From PWQG01 sp040882255 (GTDB lineage Bacteria; Pseudomonadota; Gammaproteobacteria; Pseudomonadales; Pseudohongiellaceae), in assembly GCA_040882255.1 (NCBI GenBank), contig JBBEBP010000029.1, forward strand, positions 62,001-126,000: a stretch of DNA of 64,000 nt, written 5' to 3'. A program made the translations under genes and the position numbers. The notes under the pieces were generated by a model. That model was not told the origin of the DNA, ran no database searches, and was given only the letters and a program-made list of their open reading frames with translations. Each line of letters opens with the position of its first letter. The stretch's first letter is position 1. This document shows, in pieces, positions 34,021 to 43,723 of this stretch.

Positions 34021-35478
34021 ATGGCACTGGGATGGCCGCCTTTTCAGCAGGCACGAGTGCTGGTGGTTGGTGATGTCATGCTGGACCGGTACTGGCATGG
34101 CAGCACGTCGCGCATTTCTCCGGAAGCACCGGTTCCGGTGGTCCGTGTGGGTGGAACCGAGGACCGTCCGGGCGGCGCCGCCAATGTGGCGCTGAACATT
34201 GCCGCGCTGGGCGCCGCCGCTTCGTTGACTGGCATCACTGGTGAAGATGAGGCCGCCAACATCCTGGGGGATCGCCTGCAGGCAGCCGGAGTGCGCTGCG
34301 ATTTCCAGCGCTCGGCCACCTCACCCACCATCACCAAACTGCGAGTCATCAGCCGGCAACAGCAGCTGCTGCGCGCCGATTTCGAGGAACCCTTTCCCGC
34401 TGCGGATATCGATGCGGTGACTGAACGGGCACTGCGCATGATGCCCGCAGCCGGTGCGCTGATCCTGTCCGATTATGACAAGGGAGCGATCGGCCAGCCG
34501 CATCGCCTGATTGATGCGGCACGCCGGCAGGGTATTCCCGCCATCGTGGATCCCAAGGGGCGTGATTTCAGCCGCTACCGTGGCGCCACCGTGCTGACAC
34601 CCAATCTCGGCGAGTTCGAGAACGTCGTCGGCGCCTGCGCCACGGAAGCCGAACTGGTCGAGAAAGGCCTGGCAATGATCGAGTCCCTGTCCCTGCAGGC
34701 TCTGCTGATCACCCGCGGCGAACATGGCATGACCCTGCTGCAGGCAGGGCGTTCCGAGTTTCATCTGCCGGCCCGGGCGAGGGAAGTATTCGATGTCACC
34801 GGTGCGGGAGATACCGTCATTTCCGTACTGGCCACTACACTGTCGGCCGGGGGCTCGCTGGAACAGGGCACCTCGCTGGCCAATATCGCCGCCGGGCTGG
34901 CGGTGGGCCGCCTGGGTACTGCAGCCATCAGTGCGCCGGAGCTGCGCCGCGCGGTACAGCTGGAGCAGGGCAGCGCGCGCGGTGTGATGAGTGCCGAGCA
35001 ATTGGCAGTGGCGGTGGAAGACGCTCGCGCCCACGGTGAGCGGATCGTGTTCACCAATGGCTGTTTCGATATCATCCACGCCGGTCATGTGGGGTACCTG
35101 GCCGAAGCGCGCAAACTGGGCGATCGTCTGATCGTGGCGGTCAACGATGACGATTCGGTGCGCCGCCTGAAAGGACAGGGACGGCCCGTCAATCCACTGG
35201 ACCGGCGTATGGCGGTACTCTCCGGTCTGGAAGCGGTGGACTGGGTGGTGGGCTTCGCCGAGGACACGCCCGAGCCCCTGCTCGCCCTGCTCAAACCCGA
35301 TGTGCTGGTGAAAGGGGGTGATTATAGCGAGGACCAGGTGGTCGGAGCAGGCTATGTCAACGGATACGGCGGCGAGGTACGCGTGCTGGCATTTCTGGAT
35401 GACTGTTCCACGTCTGCCATCGTCCAGCGACTTTCCGAAGACGGCAGCATCGCCACGGGCGATTCAGAGCAGTCGTGA
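34021..35478 (+). CDS. hldE: Bifunctional heptose-7-phosphate kinase/heptose-1-phosphate adenylyltransferase
   Basis: 485 residues from the ATG at 34021, preceded by a strong GGGGAGGAAA ribosome site; an upstream in-frame ATG at 33985 lacks one. The N-terminal PfkB/ribokinase domain (1-320) has RVLVVGDVMLDRYWHG, GGAANVALN and the catalytic DVTGAGDT. The C-terminal nucleotidyltransferase domain (345-485) has TNGCFDIIHAGHVGYL and VNDDDSVRRLKG. It makes ADP-heptose for WaaC and WaaF in this window. E. coli HldE is 477 residues. It is divergent from lpxL; the 3' end overlaps csaA by 15 bases, tail to tail. Confidence 0.96.
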   Translation: MALGWPPFQQARVLVVGDVMLDRYWHGSTSRISPEAPVPVVRVGGTEDRPGGAANVALNIAALGAAASLTGITGEDEAANILGDRLQAAGVRCDFQRSATSPTITKLRVISRQQQLLRADFEEPFPAADIDAVTERALRMMPAAGALILSDYDKGAIGQPHRLIDAARRQGIPAIVDPKGRDFSRYRGATVLTPNLGEFENVVGACATEAELVEKGLAMIESLSLQALLITRGEHGMTLLQAGRSEFHLPARAREVFDVTGAGDTVISVLATTLSAGGSLEQGTSLANIAAGLAVGRLGTAAISAPELRRAVQLEQGSARGVMSAEQLAVAVEDARAHGERIVFTNGCFDIIHAGHVGYLAEARKLGDRLIVAVNDDDSVRRLKGQGRPVNPLDRRMAVLSGLEAVDWVVGFAEDTPEPLLALLKPDVLVKGGDYSEDQVVGAGYVNGYGGEVRVLAFLDDCSTSAIVQRLSEDGSIATGDSEQS

Positions 35479-35811
35479 TCCGAGCGGCACGTCCCGGTCG
35501 GGTGCGCACAGCACCACATGCCCTTCGTCATTGTGGAAACCGGTCACCAGGCATTCGGAGGTCATCGGGCCGATCTGCTTGGGCGGGAAATTGACCACGG
35601 CCACCACCTGCCGCCCGACCAGGTCTTCGGGCTGATACAGCTCGGTGATCTGCGCGCTGGACTTGCGGGTGCCGATTTCTTCTCCAAAATCCACGATCAG
35701 TATCCAGGCGGGCCTGCGTGCCTCGGGGAACGGGCGCACTTCCTTTATTCGGCCGACGCGCAGCTCGACCTGCATGAAGTCGTCCCATGAAATCGTGTCT
35801 GTGTTGTTCAT
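35464..35811 (-). CDS. csaA: CsaA-type tRNA-binding-domain protein
   Basis: 115 residues from the ATG at 35811; in-frame codons further upstream run through a dispersed repeat and are not family-like. A single OB-fold tRNA-binding domain fills the protein (FMQVELRVGRIKEVRPFPEA, WILIVDFGEEIGTRKSSAQIT, VVAVVNFPPKQIGPMTSE). CsaA binds tRNA-like molecules and was described in Bacillus as a secretion-related chaperone; in most bacteria the role is uncertain. It is convergent with hldE. Confidence 0.85.
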   Translation of the reverse strand: MNNTDTISWDDFMQVELRVGRIKEVRPFPEARRPAWILIVDFGEEIGTRKSSAQITELYQPEDLVGRQVVAVVNFPPKQIGPMTSECLVTGFHNDEGHVVLCAPDRDVPLGSRLL

Positions 35812-35820
35812 GCTCTCTTC

Positions 35821-35850
35821 TCTCTGCGTACCTGGCGAGCTTTGCGAGAC
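35821..35850. repeat. Isolated copy of the CTCGCAGAG-type dispersed repeat
   Basis: This 30-bp unit reads TCTCTGCGTACCTGGCGAGC plus TTTGCGAGAC. It matches the inverted copy at 17303-17345 (TCTCTGCG, then TGCGTACTTGGCGATC, then CTGCGAGA) with few changes. It lies just upstream of csaA. Confidence 0.75.
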
Positions 35851-35976
35851 TATCAACTGAAGCGTAACAGTAGCCTGTTTACGGAGCCAACGGCCGATTC
35901 GTCTATCTGAGTGTGGATTATCGCTACTGGCGACGGTATGCTGACGTCATCGCGATAATGGAACGGGGAAACACAG

Positions 35977-36555
35977 ATGGCAACACTGATCATCGGATTG
36001 CTGGTATTTCTGGGCGTGCATTCGTCACGTCTGTTCGCCCCCGGGTGGCGGGCCGCACAGATCGAGCGCCGTGGCGAGATGACCTGGAAAATGGTCTATT
36101 CCCTGATTGCCATTGCCGGCCTGATCCTGATCGTCATCGGTTACGGGCAGGCCCGTATGGATCCGGTAGTGCTCTGGAATGCACCCGTCTGGGGGCGCCA
36201 CCTGGCCCTGGTGCTGACCCTGCCGGTCTTCATTCTCGTGTTGGCCGCCTATGTGCCGGGCAACGGGCTGAAGTCCCGGCTGGGTCATCCGATGCTGGCT
36301 GGCGTGAAGGTGTGGGCGCTGGCGCATCTGCTTGCTAATGGCACCCTGGCCGACGTGCTGTTGTTCGGCGGTTTCCTGGCCTGGGCCGTGGCCTGCTTTG
36401 CCGTGTTCCGCCGCCGTGATCGTGCTGCGGGCGTGAGCCGGCCGGCGGGTACCACACGCGGGAATGTCATCACCGTGGCGGCCGGTCTGGTGCTGTGGTA
36501 CGTGTTTGTGTTCTACCTGCATCTGTGGCTGTTCGGTGTCAGTCCACTGCCCTGA
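35977..36555 (+). CDS. NnrU-family membrane protein
   Basis: 192 residues with about five or six transmembrane helices. The N-terminus LIIGLLVFLGVHSSRLFAPGWRA and the central GHPMLAGVKVWALAHLLANG block are typical of NnrU/isoprenoid-related membrane proteins. NnrU is linked to nitric-oxide reduction in some species, but many members have no denitrification genes nearby, as here, so no pathway is claimed. It precedes transaldolase by 22 bases. Confidence 0.85.
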   Translation: MATLIIGLLVFLGVHSSRLFAPGWRAAQIERRGEMTWKMVYSLIAIAGLILIVIGYGQARMDPVVLWNAPVWGRHLALVLTLPVFILVLAAYVPGNGLKSRLGHPMLAGVKVWALAHLLANGTLADVLLFGGFLAWAVACFAVFRRRDRAAGVSRPAGTTRGNVITVAAGLVLWYVFVFYLHLWLFGVSPLP

Positions 36556-36577
36556 TACACAGTAGCGAGGAAAGTGA

Positions 36578-37525
36578 ATGAGTAAACTGGATGCCCTGAA
36601 AACCATGACCACGGTGGTGGCTGATACCGGTGACGTCGATGCCATCCGGCAGTACGCACCGCGGGATGCGACCACCAATCCGTCGCTGCTGCTCAAGGCC
36701 GCGCAACAGCCGCAATACGAAGCGCTGGTCAATGACGCGCTGCAGTACGGGCAGGGGCAGGGCGGCGATGTGGAAGAACAGCTCGACGCCGCCATGGACA
36801 AGCTGGCCGTCAATTTCGGCGCCCGGATCAGTGAGATCGTGCCGGGTCATGTATCCACCGAGGTCGACGCCCGTCTGTCTTTCGATACCGAGGCCACGGT
36901 GGTCAAGGCGCACCGCCTGATCGCCCTGTACAGGGATGCCGGTGTCGACTCCTCGCGAATACTGATCAAGGTCGCTGCAACCTGGGAAGGCATCCGCGCG
37001 GCCGAGCAGCTCGAGCGCGAGGGTATCCACTGCAACCTGACACTGCTGTTCAGTTTTACCCAGGCGGTGGCCTGCGCCGAGGCAGGAGTGTTCCTGATCT
37101 CGCCCTTCGTGGGCCGTATCCTGGACTGGTACCAGAACAGTACCGGACAGACCTATGTGCCGGAGGAGGATCCCGGTGTGTTGTCCGTGCAGCGCATCTA
37201 CCGCTACTACAAGGCGCATGGCTACGGAACCATCGTCATGGGTGCCAGTTTCCGCAATGTGGGTGAGATCGAGCAGCTCGCCGGTTGTGACCGCCTGACC
37301 ATCAGCCCCGCCCTGCTGGACACACTGGCCAATGATGACGGCCCGCTGTACCCGGTGCTGAGCGAAGAGCAGCAGAGCGGCGACAGCCCGCAGTCGCTGG
37401 ACGAGTCGGCATTCCGCTGGCAGCTCAATGAGGACGCCATGGCCACGGAGAAACTGGCCGAGGGCATCCGCCGTTTCCACGCGGACTATCTGGCGCTGCG
37501 TGACGTGCTGAAGATGCGCCTGTAG
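36578..37525 (+). CDS. tal: Transaldolase
   Basis: 315 residues, close to E. coli TalB (317). The Schiff-base Lys lies at residue 131 in ILIKVAATWEGI; other landmarks are DATTNPSLLLKAA at the N-terminus and CNLTLLFSFTQAVACAEA. It exchanges dihydroxyacetone units between sedoheptulose-7-phosphate and glyceraldehyde-3-phosphate in the pentose-phosphate pathway. Sedoheptulose-7-phosphate is also the precursor for the heptose of LPS, so proximity to hldE may not be accidental, but this is only suggestive. Confidence 0.96.
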   Translation: MSKLDALKTMTTVVADTGDVDAIRQYAPRDATTNPSLLLKAAQQPQYEALVNDALQYGQGQGGDVEEQLDAAMDKLAVNFGARISEIVPGHVSTEVDARLSFDTEATVVKAHRLIALYRDAGVDSSRILIKVAATWEGIRAAEQLEREGIHCNLTLLFSFTQAVACAEAGVFLISPFVGRILDWYQNSTGQTYVPEEDPGVLSVQRIYRYYKAHGYGTIVMGASFRNVGEIEQLAGCDRLTISPALLDTLANDDGPLYPVLSEEQQSGDSPQSLDESAFRWQLNEDAMATEKLAEGIRRFHADYLALRDVLKMRL

Positions 37526-37669
37526 CCATCATATTCATCGATTCCGTGGATCTTTTCACACCAGTAATTCCGCCCTTCCTGCGGCCGGTATCCACTACTG
37601 TGTCTGTAACGGCGAATGGACAGTATGTTCATTCATCACTTACAGACAACACAAAGCGAGGAACAGGCA

Positions 37670-38269
37670 ATGGTAAAGGTACTGGTGCTCTATCATTCGA
37701 TGTACGGACATATTGAAACCATGGCACAGGCTGTGGCCGAGGGAGCCCGCCGGGTCTCCGGTGCCGAGGTCACCATCAAGCGCGTCCCGGAAACCATGGA
37801 TGCGGAGGCATTCAAGGCGGCGGGCGGCAAGACAGAGCAGCCGGCCGATGTGGCCTCGCCGCAGGAACTGGCCGATTACGATGCCATTATCCTGGGAGTG
37901 CCCACCCGTTTCGGCAACATGTCCGGTCAGATGCGCAACTTCCTGGACCAGACCGGTGGCCTCTGGGCCAAGGGCGCGCTGGGTGGCAAGGTGGCCAGTG
38001 TCTTCACCTCCACCGGTACCGGTGGCGGCGAGGAGATGACCATCACATCCACCTGGACCACGCTGGCACACCATGGCATGACCATCGTGCCGATCGGCTA
38101 CATGACCCCGGAGCTGTTCGACATCTCGAAGGTCAGCGGTGGCACGCCGTATGGTGCCTCCACGCTGGCCGGCGGCGATGGCTCCCGCCAGCCCGATGAC
38201 CGCGAACTGACCATCGCACGCTTTCAGGGCGAACACGTGGCGAACACCGCCAGCCGGCTGGTCAGCTGA
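37670..38269 (+). CDS. wrbA: NAD(P)H:quinone oxidoreductase WrbA
   Basis: 199 residues from the ATG at 37670, which matches the family N-terminus MVKVLVLYHSMYGH and the E. coli length of 198. The flavodoxin-like FMN site is clear (YHSMYGHIETMA, PTRFGNMSGQMRNFLDQTGG, TSTGTGGGEE). The enzyme reduces quinones by two electrons in the cytoplasm, protecting against redox cycling. A 144-bp gap separates it from tal, with no obvious terminator. Confidence 0.96.
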   Translation: MVKVLVLYHSMYGHIETMAQAVAEGARRVSGAEVTIKRVPETMDAEAFKAAGGKTEQPADVASPQELADYDAIILGVPTRFGNMSGQMRNFLDQTGGLWAKGALGGKVASVFTSTGTGGGEEMTITSTWTTLAHHGMTIVPIGYMTPELFDISKVSGGTPYGASTLAGGDGSRQPDDRELTIARFQGEHVANTASRLVS

Positions 38270-38361
38270 GTCCGTCTCCCGTTGCATCGATCGCGACACA
38301 GGGCCCGCCACACCGAATCGTGGTAGCCTTGTGCCGATTGAAGTGATCACGGGAGTATTCC

Positions 38362-40224
38362 ATGGCAAAGAGATCGTTGCTCCGGCGCGTATTCGGGGGA
38401 GTGGGACGCGGCATCGATGTGCTGCGCACCTGGCTGGGCCGATTGTTTTTCCTGCTGGTCCTGGGCGTCATCGTGTTCATCGTGTTTGCCGGTCCCGGAC
38501 CGGTGCGCGTGCCCGACACGGCGGCCCTGGTGCTGGCCCCCACCGGTGCCATCGTGGAAGAGCGCGACACACCGGCCCTGGGGTCGCTGTTGGCAGGCCC
38601 GGCAGCCCGTAACACCGTTCTCCAGGACCTGCTGGATGCCATCGACACGGCGGCCGGCGACGACCGGATCGCCTCCCTGGTGCTCCACCTGGATGACATG
38701 ACCGCCATCAGCCCGGCCCAGATAGAAGCGGTGGACGAGGCCCTGCAGCGTTTCCGCGACGGTGGCAAGCCCGTGTATGCCTACGGGGATTACTTCAGCC
38801 AGGGGCAATATGCCCTGGCGGCGCAAGCCGACCAGATCACGCTCAACCCTCTGGGCAACCTCCTGTTGCAGGGCTATGGAGGCAACCAGCTGTTCTTCAG
38901 TGAGTTGCTGGAGCGCCTCAACGTCAACGTGCATGTGTTCCGCGTCGGGGACTTCAAGTCGGCATCTGAACCCTACACCCGCATGGATCTCTCCGAGGAA
39001 GCGCGGTCCGACAACCAGGCATTGGTTGATGCGCTCTGGCAACGTTATGTGGCACGCATCGCCGAGGCCCGGGAGCTGGATCCCGACGTGGTGCGTGACT
39101 ATGCCGACAACCTGTCCGAGCGGGTGACCGACCAGGGAGGCGATATGGCGCGCGCCGCTCTGGAGCAGGGGCTGGTGGACGAGCTGGGCGGCCTGGAAGA
39201 GTTCCGCCAGCGCATGGCCTCGCGTGTGGGGCCGCAGGATGGCAGTTTCCGCCAGATACACTTCCAGGATTACCTGTCCGTCACACGGGAGCTGGTGACG
39301 CCTCCGGCCTCCCGTGTTGCGGTGTTGGTGGCCGAGGGCACCATCATCAGTGGCGAGTATGCACCCGGCATGGTCACCGATGAAGACATGATCCAGCGTA
39401 TCCGTCAGGCCCGCCGGGACAACAGTATTCGCGCCGTGGTGTTGCGCGTCAATTCGCCGGGCGGAGGTATGCTGGCGTCTGAAACGATCCGCAGCGAACT
39501 GGCCCTGCTGCAGTCCGAAGGCAAACCGGTGGTGGTCTCCATGGGCGGAACGGCCGCTTCGGGCGGCTACTGGATCTCGGCCACGGCCGACGAGATCTGG
39601 GCAGCTCCTTCCACGATCACCGGCTCCATCGGTGTGATCAGCATAGTGCCGACCTTCGAGGACTCCCTGTCGGAGCTCGGCATCGGTGTGGACGGCGTGG
39701 GCACCACTCCGCTGACCCGTGGCGCCGACCCCATCGGTGGGCTGTCCGAGCCCATGCAGGAGCTGTTGCAGCAGAACATCAACAACGCCTACGAGCGCTT
39801 CATCACGCTGGTGGCGGATGGACGCGGTCTGACCCGTGCCGAGGTGCAGTCACTCGCCGGTGGCCAGGTGATGACCGGTGAGGAGGCGATGGAAGCCGGA
39901 CTGGTCGATGAAATGGGATACCTGGAGAATGCCGTTGCCTCGGCCGCCAATCTGGCCGGGCTGGAGGAGTGGCAGACGGTGTCGCTGGAGCGGCCGCGGA
40001 GTGCTTTCGAGGAAGTGCTTCAGCAGATGATGGAAGCCGGTGGCGCCTCGCCGGCCATGCAGGCGATGCTCGACACCGTGGCGGGTCCGCTGCGCCTGAT
40101 CCACCCTGAACTGGCCAGGTACTGGCAGCCGTGGGTGAACGTACTGAAAGAGAGTAGCCATTCCGGCATGCCGCAGGCCTGGCTGCTCTGCGAGGCCTGC
40201 GTCAGTATGCCCGACGCCCGCTGA
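38362..40224 (+). CDS. sppA: Signal peptide peptidase SppA, 67K type
   Basis: 620 residues against 618 in E. coli, with two tandem S49 domains and an N-terminal membrane helix (about 27-47). The general-base Lys lies in FRVGDFKSASEPYTR in the first half; the nucleophile Ser is in GTAASGGYW in the second half. It degrades cleaved signal peptides in the membrane from the periplasmic side. The 3' end overlaps the convergent aldo/keto reductase by 23 bases. Confidence 0.95.
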   Translation: MAKRSLLRRVFGGVGRGIDVLRTWLGRLFFLLVLGVIVFIVFAGPGPVRVPDTAALVLAPTGAIVEERDTPALGSLLAGPAARNTVLQDLLDAIDTAAGDDRIASLVLHLDDMTAISPAQIEAVDEALQRFRDGGKPVYAYGDYFSQGQYALAAQADQITLNPLGNLLLQGYGGNQLFFSELLERLNVNVHVFRVGDFKSASEPYTRMDLSEEARSDNQALVDALWQRYVARIAEARELDPDVVRDYADNLSERVTDQGGDMARAALEQGLVDELGGLEEFRQRMASRVGPQDGSFRQIHFQDYLSVTRELVTPPASRVAVLVAEGTIISGEYAPGMVTDEDMIQRIRQARRDNSIRAVVLRVNSPGGGMLASETIRSELALLQSEGKPVVVSMGGTAASGGYWISATADEIWAAPSTITGSIGVISIVPTFEDSLSELGIGVDGVGTTPLTRGADPIGGLSEPMQELLQQNINNAYERFITLVADGRGLTRAEVQSLAGGQVMTGEEAMEAGLVDEMGYLENAVASAANLAGLEEWQTVSLERPRSAFEEVLQQMMEAGGASPAMQAMLDTVAGPLRLIHPELARYWQPWVNVLKESSHSGMPQAWLLCEACVSMPDAR

Positions 40225-41011
40225 GGGCCTGCAGGCAGGCACTGGCATTGGCGTACAGGTGGTCCGGGTTCAGTGTGCCGATGATGGCCGCGCCGACCCC
40301 GGCTTCGCCGAACACGAAGTCCAGGTTTTCCTGCAGAGACTCCGCGCGATGCCCACTGTTCAGTGCTTTCTTGACCAGTACGCCGCGCTGCAGGCGCCGG
40401 GCCTCGCGGATTACCGTCCGCTCCTCGCTTGCCTCGGGGTTGAAGGTGACCATCACGCAGTCGGCGCCGCGCTCCAGTGCCAGCAGACCGCCCTCCACGG
40501 TCTTGCCGGACAGGCCGATGGCGCGCACCAGACCCTCATCCCGCAGTCGTGTCAACGTCTCGAACGCCTCCGTCTGTTCCAGAATCGACCGGTCGTTGCC
40601 GTCCGAATGCAGCAGCAGGATGTCCAGGTGATCCGTGCACAGTCGGTGAAGGCTGCGTTCCACGCTTCGGCGGATCGCTGTTGCACTGAAGTCAAATGAA
40701 GATTGCCCGTCATGGAACTCTTCCCCTGCCTTGCCGCACAGCACCCAGTCGTGGCGCTCCGGCAGTAGCCGCCCCAGCCGTTCCTCGCTGCTGCCGTAGG
40801 CCGGGGCCGTGTCCAGCAGGTTGATACCGAGCTCGCGGGCCGTATCCAGAAGCCTGCGCACCGAGCGGTCATCGGGGAGATCGAATGGAGAGGGATACTT
40901 GACGCTACTGTTGCGTCCGATCTTCACGGTGCCCAGCCCCAGGCGGGACACCTGCAGGCCGGTATTGCCCAGCGTCGTGAGCGGCACTCGTGTCACGGTG
41001 AAGACTCCCAT
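40202..41011 (-). CDS. Aldo/keto reductase family oxidoreductase
   Basis: 269 residues. The AKR landmarks are present: LGLGTVKIGR at the N-terminus, active-site Tyr in NLLDTAPAYGSSEERLG, Lys in WVLCGKAG, and His in DILLLHSDG. AKRs reduce carbonyls with NAD(P)H; the substrate is unknown. The first 19 bases lie inside the upstream FAD-oxidoreductase gene, so the two are translated together and probably act in one pathway. Confidence 0.9.
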   Translation of the reverse strand: MGVFTVTRVPLTTLGNTGLQVSRLGLGTVKIGRNSSVKYPSPFDLPDDRSVRRLLDTARELGINLLDTAPAYGSSEERLGRLLPERHDWVLCGKAGEEFHDGQSSFDFSATAIRRSVERSLHRLCTDHLDILLLHSDGNDRSILEQTEAFETLTRLRDEGLVRAIGLSGKTVEGGLLALERGADCVMVTFNPEASEERTVIREARRLQRGVLVKKALNSGHRAESLQENLDFVFGEAGVGAAIIGTLNPDHLYANASACLQALSGRRAY

Positions 41012-42213
41012 GGCGGGCGTGCGATCCGGGGCGTCTCGAAGTACTCCGACAGCGTGTGGCCGGCATGATCCTGTTCGCTGGCCCGCTCGGCGGCCGAACG
41101 CGGCACGCCCGGTGTGACCCGGCTCAGTACCGCGTCGCCCAGGTTGGGGGTGAGGGTCAGTTTGGTGGGCCAGGTCGTTACCACGTTGCCGTTCACGTGC
41201 ACGAAGGCGTCGTCAGGACGCCGTTGATCGGGGCTGGCTGGTTCAGCCCGGTCCGCCTTGAAGCTGAACCAGCTGTCTTCGTCCACTTTCACAGCCGGGA
41301 ACAGTTCGCGGAGTTCGCAGCGGGCCGCCTCGATCTGCGCCGCGCTGTCCCGGGCCACGCCCCGTTCGGCCAGCTCGCCGCCCAGATACCAGGTCCACTG
41401 TCCGTTCGGGGCCGGATGCGCGGTGATGGTCAGACGGGGTGTCATGCCGAAGTCACTGCCGATGACGTGCAACCAGGCGGGCCGGTCGCAACGCACGGTG
41501 ACCATATGCAGCGGGCGTTGCTGCATCGCGGGCTGGTCCATGCCGATCTGCTGCAGCAATTCCGCATTGCCGGCACCGGCCGCCAGAATGTAATACCTGG
41601 CGTATAGCGTGACCGGTTGGCCATGGCTGCCGGTGGCGGTCACGGATTCGACCCGCTGCCCGTCGTGGCTGTGCAGGCGGATATCGCCGGCCCGGCCGAT
41701 ATGATCCTGCTGCGGGTGTGTCAGCGTCTCCAGCAGTGACGGTGTGTCGACCACAAAATCGGACAATCGGTACACGCTGCCACTCACCGTTGAAGCGCGC
41801 AGTATGTCCGGATGCTCTTCCGGTTTCAGGTAATCGATACGCCCGTGCAGGGCGCGGCTACCCAGAAAGGTCTTGAAACGGGAGCGGATGTCGCCACCAG
41901 ACCACATCCAGTAGTGGGAAGACAGGACCTCGCAGGAGCGCAGGTCAATATCGCCACGTCCTTCCAGGCAGGCCTTCCAGCGGGCCGGCATGGCGGCGAT
42001 GGCACTGGCTGCCGGGGTCAGTACGCCGTTCAATGCGTACTTCAGTCCACCGTGGATGATGCCCTGGGAAGCCAGGGTCTGCCCTCCACCGAGCTCATCT
42101 TTCTCCAGAAGCACCGCGTCGTGACCGGCATCGCGCAGACGGTTCAGCAACCACAAACCGGCGATACCGCCCCCGAGGATCACGATGTCATTTCTCAGTA
42201 TCCGATCAGTCAT
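40993..42213 (-). CDS. FAD-dependent oxidoreductase (DAO/GlpD-like)
   Basis: 406 residues. The N-terminal Rossmann site is clear (DIVILGGGIAGLWLLNRLRDAG), followed by a flavin-contacting loop (GQTLASQGIIHGGLKYALNG) as in D-amino-acid oxidase, glycerol-3-phosphate dehydrogenase and related deaminating enzymes. The substrate cannot be predicted. It forms an overlapping pair with the aldo/keto reductase and is divergent from waaA. Confidence 0.85.
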   Translation of the reverse strand: MTDRILRNDIVILGGGIAGLWLLNRLRDAGHDAVLLEKDELGGGQTLASQGIIHGGLKYALNGVLTPAASAIAAMPARWKACLEGRGDIDLRSCEVLSSHYWMWSGGDIRSRFKTFLGSRALHGRIDYLKPEEHPDILRASTVSGSVYRLSDFVVDTPSLLETLTHPQQDHIGRAGDIRLHSHDGQRVESVTATGSHGQPVTLYARYYILAAGAGNAELLQQIGMDQPAMQQRPLHMVTVRCDRPAWLHVIGSDFGMTPRLTITAHPAPNGQWTWYLGGELAERGVARDSAAQIEAARCELRELFPAVKVDEDSWFSFKADRAEPASPDQRRPDDAFVHVNGNVVTTWPTKLTLTPNLGDAVLSRVTPGVPRSAAERASEQDHAGHTLSEYFETPRIARPPWESSP

Positions 42214-42323
42214 AGCCAGTGGTATTCATTCCTGCCGCGACAGTCCGCATGGTAGCATGAGCACCCGGTATTCAGGAGGCGCGCCCGTTAGCAAACAGGC
42301 CGGACCGCCAGGGATGACACACC

Positions 42324-43604
42324 GTGAATCGACGCTTCTACAACATCGCTTTTTACCTGATCATGCCGCTGGTCCTGCTACGGCTGCTGTGGATGTCCGT
42401 GCAGCAGCCCGCCTATGCGCGGCGCTGGACCGAACGCTTCGGGTTCATCGGCCGGACCCTGGCCGGGCGCAGTGAGCAGCAGTGGATCTGGGTACACGCC
42501 GTCTCCGTGGGCGAGACCATGGCGGCCGAACCGCTGATCCGGCGGCTGCGCGCGCAGCATCCCGAGTACGGCATTCTGATCACCACCATGACACCCACCG
42601 GCTCCGAGCGGGTTCGCGAGCTTTTCGGTGAGGAAGTCTGCCATGTCTATGCCCCTTATGATTACAGCGGTGCCGTGAAGCGCTTCCTGGGCAAGGTCAG
42701 ACCCCGGCTGGTGATCCTCATGGAGACCGAGCTGTGGCCCAATCTGGTCTACTACGCCAAGCGCAGCGGCGCCCAGGTTGTCGTTGCCAATGCCCGTCTC
42801 TCTGAACGTTCGGCCCGTGGTTACAACAAGTTCGCGGGACTGGGCAAACCCATGCTGCAACAGATCGACTGCATCATCGCCCAGGCAGAGAGCGACGCGG
42901 CGCGTTTCCGTCGCCTGGGCGTGGATCCATCCCGGCTGCATGTCACTGGCAGCCTCAAAGTGGAAGTCAGTCTGCCGCCTGAAGTGGATCTGCGGCGCCG
43001 TGCTGCCCGTTTCCAGCAGATGGTGGCGGGTGAGCGCCCCATCTGGATCGCCGCCAGCACCCGCGATGGTGAAGAAGAGAAAGTACTGGACGCCCTGCGC
43101 CGGGTGCAGCGCGACATCCCGGATGTGCTGCTGGTGCTCGTGCCTCGTCATCCCGAGCGTTTCGACAGTGTCGCCCGCCTCTGCCAGAAGAGCCGCTTCC
43201 GCACCGTGCGGCGTAGCAGTGAACAACGCATCGATGCCATCACGTCCGTATTTCTTGGCGACAGCATGGGCGAGATGATCGCTTATTACGGCATGGCGGA
43301 CATTGCCTTTGTCGGAGGCAGCCTGGTCGATACCGGCTGCCAGAATGTGCTGGAGCCGGCCGCTCTCGGCCTGCCCATCCTCACCGGACCGTCCCAGTAC
43401 AACTTCCAGACCATCTGCGAGCAGCTCCAGGACGGTGGTGCGCTGCAGCAGGTGCCCGATGAGCAGGCGCTGGCCGGTGCCCTGGTCAGCCTGTTCCGAG
43501 ACCCGCAGCGCCAGCGCACCATGGGCGAGTCGGGTATGCGGGTCATTCAACAGAACCGCGGGGCGCTGGAACGGGTGCACGAAGTGTTGAGAGGTTATCT
43601 GTAA
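42324..43604 (+). CDS. waaA: 3-deoxy-D-manno-octulosonic acid (Kdo) transferase
   Basis: 426 residues with a GTG start, MNRRFYNIAFYLIMPLVL giving the usual N-terminal membrane helix. The catalytic-base region WVHAVSVGETMAA is present, as are METELWPNLVYY and GGSLVDTGCQNVLEPAALGLPI. It attaches Kdo to lipid IVA, the step before LpxL and WaaC (both in this window). It is about 17 kb from the waaF-waaC operon and transcribed alone or with the following GGDEF/EAL gene. Confidence 0.95.
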   Translation: MNRRFYNIAFYLIMPLVLLRLLWMSVQQPAYARRWTERFGFIGRTLAGRSEQQWIWVHAVSVGETMAAEPLIRRLRAQHPEYGILITTMTPTGSERVRELFGEEVCHVYAPYDYSGAVKRFLGKVRPRLVILMETELWPNLVYYAKRSGAQVVVANARLSERSARGYNKFAGLGKPMLQQIDCIIAQAESDAARFRRLGVDPSRLHVTGSLKVEVSLPPEVDLRRRAARFQQMVAGERPIWIAASTRDGEEEKVLDALRRVQRDIPDVLLVLVPRHPERFDSVARLCQKSRFRTVRRSSEQRIDAITSVFLGDSMGEMIAYYGMADIAFVGGSLVDTGCQNVLEPAALGLPILTGPSQYNFQTICEQLQDGGALQQVPDEQALAGALVSLFRDPQRQRTMGESGMRVIQQNRGALERVHEVLRGYL

Positions 43605-43723
43605 TGGAAGGCAAGAAGAAAGCGTCGGGGATCCTGTCTTCCTCCATCAGCAAGCCGGAATGCAGAATGGATTCCAGAAACTGCAGCAAAACGGTGCTAT
43701 GGTTGTAGTCTCAGCCGGTCAAC

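Noticed and set aside
43604..43708. 34-codon frame overlapping the waaA stop
   Set aside because: Starts at the waaA stop without its own ribosome site, no recognisable features; too weak to call.
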